Positions 33,043 through 40,756 of a stretch of 64,000 bases of DNA are shown here, piece by piece. The notes beneath the pieces are model-generated. The model was given only the letters and a program-made list of their open reading frames with translations. It was not told the DNA's origin and did no database searches. Within the stretch, counting starts at the first letter, position 1. Each line of letters begins with the position of its first letter. Position numbers and translations under genes: made by a program. The DNA is taken from the NCBI RefSeq assembly GCF_016598615.1, contig NZ_CP066831.1, forward strand, positions 1,488,001 to 1,552,000. The letters are read 5' to 3'. The stretch is from Streptomyces liliifuscus. Lineage in GTDB: Bacteria > Actinomycetota > Actinomycetes > Streptomycetales > Streptomycetaceae.

Positions 33043-34041
33043 ATGGAAGAGATCTACGAGCTGGGCGCGATCACGTGTCCGTCCGGTGAGTTGGTGGTCC
33101 TCGACGGTGGCCACCTGGGCATGTGGAGCGGGGAGCAGTCACCGGCGGAGGTGGACCCGGGTGCGTTCGGCGTCCAGGATCCGGAGGTAGCCGCCGATGT
33201 GAGCGCAGCGACCGACTTCACGATCACCGGCCCCGACGCCGACACCGCGGCCCACTCCTTCGACCGGCAGCCCGGCCGCATGCTCCACGACATCCCGGCG
33301 TCCGGAGTCGCGCGGATGCGTGAACTCTTCGACGCTCACTGCCGGGAGCACGGCTTCGACGCCCGGCTGGAGGCCTGCGAGCGGGTGCCGCACCGGGAGC
33401 GGGTCCGGCGGTGCGCGGCGCGGGGCGGCGGCTGCTTCCTGATGCACGGGGTGCCGGTCGTGGCGCTCGGCGGTCTGCCCCGCGACCGGGCCCTTCCGGT
33501 GCTGGCGTCCGACGCCGGCATCGTGATCCCGGTGGACGCGGCCCCCGCCGCCAAGCGCGTGGAACTCGGTGACATCCGGGTCGACTGGGCCCGACTGCTA
33601 TTCGGGGACGCCGACGCGCTGAACGCCTGGCAGCACGACGAGCCCGTGGACGGGCTGGCCGATGTCGCGTTCTGGGGCGCCGCCGAGGAGGAGGCCGCAG
33701 CCGAGTTCGCGGCTCCCGCGCTCGGTGAGCCCGGCGAGGACGGCGTCAGGGGCTGGACCGGACTGACCTTGCCGGAGGCGATGCGCCGGGCCAGTGCTCT
33801 CTTCGACTGGAAGGACGCCGACCCGGGGCGGCGGCTGATGGTGGACTTCCGCCCGCACTCCCACCACTGGCAGGTCATGCGCGAGGTCCGGGCCTCCGCG
33901 GTCGAGTCCGGAACCGTCGAGGTCGGCGGCGCGCGTGTGCTCTGCACGATGACCGGCCAGGGCGACGGCTGGTTCCCCGTGTCGGCGGAGCTCGGCCCGG
34001 CCGGTGAACTGGTCGCCGTACGCGTGTCGTTCACGAACTGA
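33043..34041 (+). CDS. Uncharacterised protein, 332 aa
   Basis: Soluble, no signal peptide or helix of membrane length. Opens MEEIYELGAITCPSGELVVLDGGHLGMWSG; a central part carries SDAGIVIPVDAAPAAKRVELGDIRVDWARLLFGDADALNAWQHDEP; the end has HHWQVMREVRASAVESGTVEVGGARVLCTMTGQGDGWFPVSAEL, which looks like a beta-rich domain. Codon use is normal. I recognise no family. It precedes the lactate-monooxygenase pair by 187 bp on the same strand without obvious coupling. Confidence 0.8.
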   Translation: MEEIYELGAITCPSGELVVLDGGHLGMWSGEQSPAEVDPGAFGVQDPEVAADVSAATDFTITGPDADTAAHSFDRQPGRMLHDIPASGVARMRELFDAHCREHGFDARLEACERVPHRERVRRCAARGGGCFLMHGVPVVALGGLPRDRALPVLASDAGIVIPVDAAPAAKRVELGDIRVDWARLLFGDADALNAWQHDEPVDGLADVAFWGAAEEEAAAEFAAPALGEPGEDGVRGWTGLTLPEAMRRASALFDWKDADPGRRLMVDFRPHSHHWQVMREVRASAVESGTVEVGGARVLCTMTGQGDGWFPVSAELGPAGELVAVRVSFTN

Positions 34042-34228
34042 GACCGGCTCGTTCACCCGCTGAACCCGGCAGGCCCGGCGATCTTCGCGTCGACGGTGGA
34101 CGGATCTTGTCCCGCTCGTCAGGATCGTCGCAGGAACAGCGAGGTGTCCGGCGGGAACGGGGCACGGTCTCCAGCGCGAACGGCACGGTCTCGACGGCGG
34201 GACCAAGGGCGAGAGGCGGGACGTACGG

Positions 34229-35398
34229 ATGACGAAGCACTGGGCGGACTTCCAGTACGAGATCTATCTGAACGGCATGACGGGCGCGGTGCCCCGGCTG
34301 CCCACCGATCTGACCCGGCTGGAGGAGCTGGCCGAGCAGCGGCTCGAACCCGGTCCGGTCGGCTATGTGGCGGGCAGCGCGGGCAACGGCAGTACGGCAC
34401 GGGCGAACCGGGCCGCGCTCGAACGCCGCCGGATCGTGCCCCGCATGCTGCGCGATGTGCACGAACGTGATCTGTCCGTCGAGGTGCTGGGCCGCCCGCT
34501 GCCCGCTCCCCTCGCCCTCGCGCCGGTCGGCGTCCTGTCGATCATGCACCCGGAGGCCGAGTCGGCCGCCGCCCGGGCCGCCGCGGCGCAGGGTGTGCCG
34601 TACATCCTGTCGTCGGCGTCCAGCACCCCGATGGAGCAGGTCGCGGAGGCGATGGGTGACGCCGAGCGCTGGTTCCAGCTGTACTGGGCGAAGGACCGCG
34701 AGGTCACGAAGAGCTTCCTGAACCGGGCGAAGGCGGCCGGATTCACGACGCTGTTCGTCACACTGGACACGCCGTTGCTCGCCTGGCGGCCGCGCGACCT
34801 GGACCTGGCGTATCTGCCGTTCCTGCACGGGATCGGCACGGCCAACTACTTCTCCGACCCGGCGTTCCAGGCGGGTCTGGCCAAGCCGGTGGACGAGGAT
34901 CCGAACGCGGCGGTCATGCACTTCGTCGGGATGTTCGCCGATCCCGCGAAGACCTGGCCCGATCTGGAGTTCCTGCGCGAGAACTGGGACGGCCCCATCG
35001 TCCTCAAGGGCATCCTGCACCCGGACGACGCCCGCCGGGCCGTCACCGCCGGGATGGACGGGGTGGTCGTCTCCAACCACGGCGGCCGCCAGGTGGCCGG
35101 CTCCGTCGGCGCCGCCGACGCGCTGCCCCGGGTGGTCGAGGCGGCCGGTGACCGGCTGACCGTCCTCTTCGACGGCGGGATCCGCACGGGCGACGACATC
35201 TTCAAGGCACTCGCACTGGGCGCCGAGGCGGTACTCGTCGGACGTCCGTACGCGTATGGGCTCGGCCTCGACGGCCAGGCGGGGGTGGAGCACGTCATCC
35301 GCTGTCTGCTCGCCGAACTCGACCTCACCCTCGCACTGTCCGGTCACGCGGGCCCGGCGACGCTGAGCGCCGACGACCTCGAAGAGGAGACCGCATGA
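34229..35398 (+). CDS. FMN-dependent alpha-hydroxyacid oxidase, lactate 2-monooxygenase type
   Basis: 389 residues, the usual family length. FMN-barrel motifs: APVGVLSIMHPEAESAAARAAAAQGVPYILSSASSTPMEQVAEA, FQLYWAKDREV, VLKGILHPDDARRA, the catalytic SNHGGRQ with His, and FDGGIRTGDDIFKALALGAEAVLVGRPYAYGL. A long loop region (LPFLHGIGTANYFSDPAF through MFADPAKTWPDLEFLREN) fits lactate monooxygenase, which turns L-lactate and O2 into acetate, CO2 and water. Its stop overlaps the next start (ATGA). Confidence 0.9.
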   Translation: MTKHWADFQYEIYLNGMTGAVPRLPTDLTRLEELAEQRLEPGPVGYVAGSAGNGSTARANRAALERRRIVPRMLRDVHERDLSVEVLGRPLPAPLALAPVGVLSIMHPEAESAAARAAAAQGVPYILSSASSTPMEQVAEAMGDAERWFQLYWAKDREVTKSFLNRAKAAGFTTLFVTLDTPLLAWRPRDLDLAYLPFLHGIGTANYFSDPAFQAGLAKPVDEDPNAAVMHFVGMFADPAKTWPDLEFLRENWDGPIVLKGILHPDDARRAVTAGMDGVVVSNHGGRQVAGSVGAADALPRVVEAAGDRLTVLFDGGIRTGDDIFKALALGAEAVLVGRPYAYGLGLDGQAGVEHVIRCLLAELDLTLALSGHAGPATLSADDLEEETA

Positions 35399-36423
35399 CC
35401 GGCGACTCCCCCACCTCTGTCCCCACCTCTGTCCCCGACTCTGCTCCCGCCGCTGGAAAGAACGTCCTGGCCGTCATCTCGCCGCACGTGGGCGGCCGTT
35501 CAGGTGGAGCCGGACTCGCCACGTTGTTCCCGAAGGAGGCCCGTGTCACCGTCGTCGAGTCGGCCGACGAGGACCCGGCCGCGCTGCGCGAGGCGCACGT
35601 CGTCATCACCGGGCTCGCCCCCGTCACCGCCCGGCACCTGGCCGCCGCACCGGAGTTGGAGCTGATCCAGTGCGCCAGCCACGGCTTCGACTACGTGGAC
35701 CTCGAAGCGGCCCGCGCGCGGAACATCCCCGTGTGCACCATCGGCTCCAGCGGCGCCGAGAAGCAGAACGTCGCCGAGCAGACCTTCGCCCTGATGCTCG
35801 CCCTCGCCAAGCAGCTGATCCCCGCGCACACCGCGCTCGTCGACGCCGACTGGGCGCTGCCGCGGCTCCAGCGGTCCATCACCGAACTGTCCGGCAAGAC
35901 CCTCGGGGTGATCGGACTCGGCCACATCGGCCAGGAGGTCGCCCGCCGCGCGGTCGCCTTCGACATGACCGTCCTGTACGCCGGACCGCGTTCCGTAGGA
36001 CCGGAGACCGAGGCACGGCTCGGCGGCGCCCGCCACGTCGGCCTCGACGAGCTGCTGCGCGCGTCGGACTACGTCACGCTGCACGCGCCGCTCAACGACA
36101 CGACCCGGCATCTCCTCGACGCCGACAGGCTCGCGCTGCTCAGGCCGACCGCGTTCGTCGTCAACACCGCGCGGGGCGCGCTGATCGACCAGGACGCCCT
36201 CGCGGACGCGCTGGAGTCGGGTGCCCTGGCCGGGGCGGGCATCGACGTCTTCGACCCCGAACCTCCCACACCGGCCCTGCGGCTGCTCAAGGCCCCGAAC
36301 GTGGTGCTCTCGCCGCACGTCGCGGGCGTCACCCGCGAGACCCTCGTACGGATCGCGCTGGCCGCCGTCCAGAACGTCACCGGGTTCCTGGCGGGCGAAC
36401 CACCCCGGGACGTCGTCTCCTAG
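35395..36423 (+). CDS. D-isomer-specific 2-hydroxyacid dehydrogenase
   Basis: 342 residues. NAD-binding Rossmann motif GVIGLGHIGQEVARRA, then TLHAPLNDTTRHLLD, NTARGALIDQDALADAL and SPHVAGVTRE with the catalytic His; Arg and Glu of the triad lie in NTARGAL and DVFDPEPP. The variable N-terminus is Pro/Thr-rich. Coupled by 4-nt overlap to the FMN oxidase, implying a shared 2-hydroxyacid/2-keto acid pathway using both stereochemistries. Substrate not assigned. Confidence 0.9.
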   Translation: MTGDSPTSVPTSVPDSAPAAGKNVLAVISPHVGGRSGGAGLATLFPKEARVTVVESADEDPAALREAHVVITGLAPVTARHLAAAPELELIQCASHGFDYVDLEAARARNIPVCTIGSSGAEKQNVAEQTFALMLALAKQLIPAHTALVDADWALPRLQRSITELSGKTLGVIGLGHIGQEVARRAVAFDMTVLYAGPRSVGPETEARLGGARHVGLDELLRASDYVTLHAPLNDTTRHLLDADRLALLRPTAFVVNTARGALIDQDALADALESGALAGAGIDVFDPEPPTPALRLLKAPNVVLSPHVAGVTRETLVRIALAAVQNVTGFLAGEPPRDVVS

Positions 36424-36431
36424 CACCCGGT

Positions 36432-36511
36432 CGGAGCAGAACCCGATTGAGGCAGGACCTGGCTGAAGCAGGACCTGCTTGAGGCAGGGCCGGGACTCAG
36501 CAGGACCGGGT
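36432..36511. repeat. Five imperfect 16-bp tandem repeats
   Basis: Units begin cggagcagaacccgat, tgaggcaggacctggc, tgaagcaggacctgct, tgaggcagggccggga, ctcagcaggaccgggt. They fill the space between the two convergent genes and end on the stop codon of the lectin protein. Confidence 0.8.
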
Positions 36512-38382
36512 CAGAGACCGAGGTTCGAGACCGTCCGCGTCAGCAGAAGCGGCACCGGCGCGACGGGCCGCGGGGCGGAGTCGTCGACGGTGATGGCGCG
36601 GCGCTCCGCGTAGGGCCCGGACACGGTGGTGGTCGGCTCGGGCTCCGCGTCCTTCTCCGCGGCCGACGGCTCCACCTCGCAGGGGGACTCGGCACAGTCC
36701 GAGTCGGAGCCGGAGCCGGAGTCCGATTCGGCGGACGTCGGGTCGGCATCCGGCCTGCCGGACGACGGCCCGCCCGTTCCGGCGATCGACAGCGACTCGG
36801 GGCTGGCCGTCGTGGCGTCGGTCAGCCAGCGCTGTTCGTCCGACCTGTCGCGGATCTTCACCACGACCTCCGCGTCCGGGTCGTTGGAGGAGGGCGCGAC
36901 AGCGAGCCCCTCCTGCCAGCGGGGCAGCAACTCGCCCTGGACGGTGAGGTCGTACCGCACGTCGTCGCCCCGCTTGGCGGACGCGGGGACGCAGCGGCCC
37001 AGGACGACCACGCCGGCGTCCACGTGGGAGTCCAGGCACAACTCGGGGTCGGCGACGCTGCGCAGGAGTCCGTCCTCCTCGTACGACCACTGCTGTGTCC
37101 TGGCCGCGGAGCACGTCTCCAGTTTGGTGCCCACGCCCGACTTGGCCCTGCCGTCCTTGATGTCGAGGCAGAGGTCCGCGGCGAGGTTGCGCAGCCGGGT
37201 CTGTCCGGGGGGCGTGGGCAGGCCCGCCGAGTTGGGCGGGGACGAGGACCTGGCGGGCGGGGTCTGTCCGCCGGCGCCCGGGACGATGCTGCTGGACGCG
37301 CCGGCGGAGGCCGAGGGATCCGCGTCGCCGTCGTCCGACGACCACAGGCTGGCTACGAGGACGGAGGCGAGCAGGGCCACCGAGACCAGGCCCGCTCCGG
37401 TGAGGAGCGCCTTCGAGTGCCGGGAGCCCGGCGAGGAGTGGCGCCCCTGCCGGGACGGCCTGGGCGAGAGCTGGGCCAGCAGACGGGGGCGGTCGCCGCC
37501 ACCCGGGCGTCTGCCGCTGTTGCGGCCCGGACGGGCACCCGAGTGACCGCGGCTGGGCCGCGACTCGAGATAGCGGCGGGCGCCCCAGCCGAGCACCGAC
37601 TCGGCGAGCAGTCCGCCCAACCCGCCCTCGAAATGACTGAGTTGCTCGGCCGCGTAACGGCAGAAGCGGCACTCCAGGAGATGCTGCTGCACATCGGGGA
37701 GCAGCGCGCCGCCGCGCCGAATCGGAACGTCCAGGAGACGGTTGTAGTGGCGGCAGTCTTTGTTCGGCGCGAGTTCACGGTGGGCCCGAACACAGCCCTC
37801 CCGGAATTTCTCCCGGGCCTGCTCCAGAGCCGCCGACGCGGTGTCGGTATCCATACCCAGCAGACCGGCCGGTACGGATATGGGCTCGGCCTCGACCTCG
37901 GTGTGCCAGAGCACGCACTGGGCGAGTCCCGGGAGTGACTGGAAAGAACGCTCGGCGAGCTTGCGATTTTCCGGCGTCATGGACTTCGTCGCGCGCATAC
38001 CGCGACCCCCGGCGGGTTTCCGGAGATCCGGCAGCACGGCGGATATCCGGTCCTCCGCGGACCATGCCTTGATGATGTCCCGCACGGCCACCAGGAGCTG
38101 GGGACGCAGGGCGACGGCGGACCCGGCGCGCCGCAGGCGTTCCAGCACCTGTTGGAACGCGGCCGCGGTGACCATGGAGGCGACGTTCGCCGAGGAAGCG
38201 AGGCAGATGACCGCGTAGTCGTGGGTCGGCTGCCAGTGTCGTGCGAGCAGCAGCGCCACGGAGTGGGTCAGCTCGCCCTCCGGCTGCGCTCTGAGGAGGG
38301 CGGCGAGGCTCTCGTCGGATTCCCCTGGAGCGGCGCCGGAGCCCGGCGGATACGGAGGACGAGGCGGGTGGGGGGTGTGCAC
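36511..38382 (-). CDS. Sigma70-like / zinc-finger / transmembrane / ricin-lectin fusion protein (paralog A)
   Basis: 623 residues. The N-terminal ~200 residues look like an ECF sigma factor: a region-2-like helix bundle (HSVALLLARHWQPTHDYAVICLASSANV) and a region-4-like HTH (SFQSLPGLAQCVLWHTEVEAEPISVPAGLLGMDTDTASAAL). An anti-sigma-type zinc motif follows (DVQQHLLECRFCRYAAEQL), then a disordered stretch, one membrane helix (~315-337) and an outside ricin-B-type trefoil (LRNLAADLCLDIKDGRAKSGVG; QQWSYEEDGLLRSVADPELCLD). Acidic tail. GTG 38382 is chosen for a GGAAGG RBS. Paralog B is at 48330. Likely a surface sugar sensor; function is inference. Confidence 0.85.
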   Translation of the reverse strand: MHTPHPPRPPYPPGSGAAPGESDESLAALLRAQPEGELTHSVALLLARHWQPTHDYAVICLASSANVASMVTAAAFQQVLERLRRAGSAVALRPQLLVAVRDIIKAWSAEDRISAVLPDLRKPAGGRGMRATKSMTPENRKLAERSFQSLPGLAQCVLWHTEVEAEPISVPAGLLGMDTDTASAALEQAREKFREGCVRAHRELAPNKDCRHYNRLLDVPIRRGGALLPDVQQHLLECRFCRYAAEQLSHFEGGLGGLLAESVLGWGARRYLESRPSRGHSGARPGRNSGRRPGGGDRPRLLAQLSPRPSRQGRHSSPGSRHSKALLTGAGLVSVALLASVLVASLWSSDDGDADPSASAGASSSIVPGAGGQTPPARSSSPPNSAGLPTPPGQTRLRNLAADLCLDIKDGRAKSGVGTKLETCSAARTQQWSYEEDGLLRSVADPELCLDSHVDAGVVVLGRCVPASAKRGDDVRYDLTVQGELLPRWQEGLAVAPSSNDPDAEVVVKIRDRSDEQRWLTDATTASPESLSIAGTGGPSSGRPDADPTSAESDSGSGSDSDCAESPCEVEPSAAEKDAEPEPTTTVSGPYAERRAITVDDSAPRPVAPVPLLLTRTVSNLGL

Positions 38383-38963
38383 TGAGCGGTTTCCTTCCAA
38401 GGCACAAGGTGGCACACAGAAGATGTGACCGCCGAAAAGGAGCTCCTGGTTGGTGCATACCTTTTTGGCTTGACGCGCGGAAAACGGCCGGGATGTCGAC
38501 CACTCGACGTCCGTCGGCCGCGAGCCTTTTGAGCCCGCCGGCACGATGAAATCCCGAGCAGCGAATCAGACCTGACCATTGGACATGTACGAGGAAGTTC
38601 ACCCTTGCACAAAACTCTCACACCCAACAAGGCACTTGAGCTACTTCAGCAACATCCGCGCATTGAAGGAAAGTCAGTCGCACCTGGGGCAACTCGCCTC
38701 GACCGCACCGCATTTCGAAATGGCAATCGTTGCCATGCGCCCCGTGTGAAGCGCGCGCCCACGCCGGCGCCTCTCGCACGCTCCCCGCGCGCGACAGGGC
38801 GTAGTCCACTGGTAGCGGCCCTTCTCGAAGGCCCCGCACGGGACGGCGGCTCTCCCGCGCGAAACGGGCCGCCGACCCCGATCCTCCCGCCCTCGGTCGG
38901 CGGCCCCGAGGGCGGGTCGTCACGTCCGGGGTCCACGCCCCGGGTCCGTCGGGAACGCCGACG
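38383..38963. other. Intergenic region upstream of paralog A and after the toxin gene
   Basis: 581 bp without a convincing gene. It holds a relatively AT-rich stretch (38400-38660) that must contain the paralog A promoter, and the terminator at 38886. A 339-aa frame on the plus strand here is a codon-poor shadow. Confidence 0.6.
38886..38916. terminator. Terminator of the toxin-antitoxin operon
   Basis: CCCGCCCTCGG and its exact complement, 11 bp, around a 9-base loop, 48 bp after the toxin stop on the minus strand. Confidence 0.75.
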
Positions 38964-39341
38964 TCAGATCTGCCAGGACCGCAGACGGTCGGCCGCCGCG
39001 AAGACATCGACCTTGCCGGAGATCAGGTCGCGGGCGAGGTCCACGAGGGCGCCGTACGGCGGATCGATGCCGACGCCGCTCACGAACATGTACGAGACCG
39101 CCGTCGCGCAGGCGAAACGGGCGTTGGCGGTCGGCAGCGGCTTCAGCAGGGCCAGGGTGTGCAGCAGCGCGGCGGCGCGCCAGGCCGGGTCCGAGTCCAC
39201 CCCGAGCCGGGGCGGGTCCACTCTGTGCCGGGCCACGGCGGCCACGAGCACCGAGAAGTCGTTGACGGTCGGCTGGTCGGGCAGCACCTCTTCATGGCGC
39301 TGGAGCAGCCAGGGCACGTCGATGTGGATGACGGGTGCCAT
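38964..39341 (-). CDS. Fic/Doc-family toxin component with altered Fic motif
   Basis: 125 residues, typical of actinobacterial Doc-like toxins (IHIDVPWLLQRHEEVL at the start, PPYGALVDLARDLISGKVDVFAAADRL at the end). The place of the HPFxDGNKRxA motif reads LPTANARFACATAV: the His and the Gly-Asn-Lys are missing or changed, so AMPylation or phosphorylation activity may be lost or different. It follows its antitoxin by 3 bp. Doc toxins phosphorylate EF-Tu; that is family knowledge and not shown here. Confidence 0.8.
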   Translation of the reverse strand: MAPVIHIDVPWLLQRHEEVLPDQPTVNDFSVLVAAVARHRVDPPRLGVDSDPAWRAAALLHTLALLKPLPTANARFACATAVSYMFVSGVGIDPPYGALVDLARDLISGKVDVFAAADRLRSWQI

Positions 39342-39344
39342 GAG

Positions 39345-39590
39345 TCAGGCGGCCCGCCCCTCGCCCCTGGTGGGTGGTTCGTCGTCGGGGAAGGCCGCGG
39401 CGAACTCGTCCGCGTGCGCCGCGAAGAACCGGCGGAAGACGTCCGCGCCTTCCTGCAGCGCCCGGTGCCGCACGATGTCGGCCGCGGCCGCCTCACGAAC
39501 CAGGGCCTTCATCGACGTACCGCGCTCCTTGGCGATCTGCCGCAGATCCTCGAGCTCGCGCTCGCTGAATTCCACGTTGAGAGCAGGCAT
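39345..39590 (-). CDS. Ribbon-helix-helix antitoxin
   Basis: 81 residues. N-terminal RHH fold: PALNVEFSERELEDLRQIAKERGTSMKALVREAAAADI, DNA-binding strand then two helices; the helical C-terminus (GADVFRRFFAAHADEFAAAF) would block the toxin. First gene of the pair and likely autorepressor at the inverted repeat 21 bp upstream. Confidence 0.85.
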   Translation of the reverse strand: MPALNVEFSERELEDLRQIAKERGTSMKALVREAAAADIVRHRALQEGADVFRRFFAAHADEFAAAFPDDEPPTRGEGRAA

Positions 39591-39610
39591 GCCCTCACGG
39601 TACCGCGCGG

Positions 39611-39628
39611 GTACTTACTCGTAAATAC
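39611..39628. promoter_or_regulatory. Candidate toxin-antitoxin operator
   Basis: GTACTTAC-TC-GTAAATAC, 8-bp arms with one mismatch, in an AT-rich island 21 bp before the antitoxin ATG. Suits RHH autoregulation. Confidence 0.55.
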
Positions 39629-39787
39629 ATGCAGGTCAAGTGGCATACACATCGGTACCGAGCGAGCACGGCCCGAAACGCTCCGGCGCACACCCTCTGA
39701 GACCTGCGTCACATCCCACCCGTCGGCTGTCACATTCCGGGCCCCCGCGGCCCTCGCATGGGTGAGCGCGCTACGGGAGGCACACGC

Positions 39788-40756
39788 ATGTCCGAAAGTC
39801 CGGCACCGGAGACCGACGAGGCACTGACCACGGCGACCCGGCTGTTCATCGACCACCGCGAGCTGTTGTTCGCGATCGTCTACAACATGCTCGGCGGCGT
39901 CGCGGACACCGAGGACGTACTGCAGGACACCTGGCTGTCCTGGTCCGGCAGCCGCGACCGGTCACCGCTCCGGGAGATCGACAACCCGCGCGCGTACCTC
40001 GTACGCATAGCGGTGAACCACGCGCTCGAACGGCGGGCCGTGATCAGCCGCCGACGCGAGACGTACGTCGGTCCCTGGCTGCCCGAGCCGCTCGTCGCCG
40101 AGTCCACCGGGCCGGCGTCCGCGGACGCCGCCGACCGTGTGCTGCGCGGGGAGTCGGTGTCGATGGCGATGCTCGTCGTCCTGGAGTCGCTGTCCCCGCT
40201 GGAGCGGGCGGTGTTCGTCCTCAACGAGGTGTTCGGCTACGCCCACACCGAGATCGCCGAGGTCATCGACCGCAGCCCGGCGGCCGTCCGCCAGCTCGCG
40301 CACCGCGCCCGCCGACATGTGCACGCCCGCCGTCCGTTGTACGAGGCACATCCGCGGGTGCGGAGAGAGGCGACCGAGCGGTTCGTCGAGGCCGCTCTCG
40401 GCGGGGACATCGCAGCCCTGATGGAGATCCTCGCGCCGGACGTGACGGTGTGGTCCGACGGCGGCGGCAAGCGTCGTCCGGCGGGGCTGCGGCCGATACA
40501 CGGACGGGACAAGGCCATCCGGCTCCTCACCTCCTACGCCGGGCGGAGCGAACCCCAGGGGCTGGACATCCGCTACCGGCGCGTCAACGGCGACGACTCC
40601 GCGGTGCTGTTCGCGGGCGAGTCTCCGTACGCGGTCCTGGTCATGGACCTCACTCCCGAGGGAGACCGGGTGTCCGGCCTCTACATCGTCTCCAACCCCG
40701 ACAAGCTCACGCACGTGCACCTGGGAGAGAAGGACGAGGAGGAGGGGACCGCATGA
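39788..40756 (+). CDS. ECF41-family RNA polymerase sigma factor with SnoaL-like C-terminal domain
   Basis: 322 residues. Sigma region 2 (LFIDHRELLFAIVYNMLGGVADTEDVLQDTWLSWSG), region 4 (LESLSPLERAVFVLNEVFGYAHTEIAEVIDRSPAAVRQLAHRARRHV) and a ~110-residue SnoaL/NTF2-like C-terminal domain that carries the two ECF41 marks, DGGGK and NPDKL. In ECF41 this domain regulates the sigma in place of an anti-sigma protein. ATG 39788 has a GGGAGG RBS. Its stop overlaps the cytochrome b gene (ATGA). The usual ECF41 partners (carboxymuconolactone decarboxylase or oxidoreductase) are absent. Confidence 0.93.
   Translation: MSESPAPETDEALTTATRLFIDHRELLFAIVYNMLGGVADTEDVLQDTWLSWSGSRDRSPLREIDNPRAYLVRIAVNHALERRAVISRRRETYVGPWLPEPLVAESTGPASADAADRVLRGESVSMAMLVVLESLSPLERAVFVLNEVFGYAHTEIAEVIDRSPAAVRQLAHRARRHVHARRPLYEAHPRVRREATERFVEAALGGDIAALMEILAPDVTVWSDGGGKRRPAGLRPIHGRDKAIRLLTSYAGRSEPQGLDIRYRRVNGDDSAVLFAGESPYAVLVMDLTPEGDRVSGLYIVSNPDKLTHVHLGEKDEEEGTA

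Noticed and set aside
38800..38830. tRNA-like segment (agggcgtagtccactggtagcgg)
   Set aside because: No acceptor stem, T-loop or anticodon arm can be drawn around it.
38605..39624. A 339-codon plus-strand frame over the lectin upstream region and the toxin-antitoxin genes
   Set aside because: It runs antisense to the RHH antitoxin and Doc-like genes and has no RBS or family motif.
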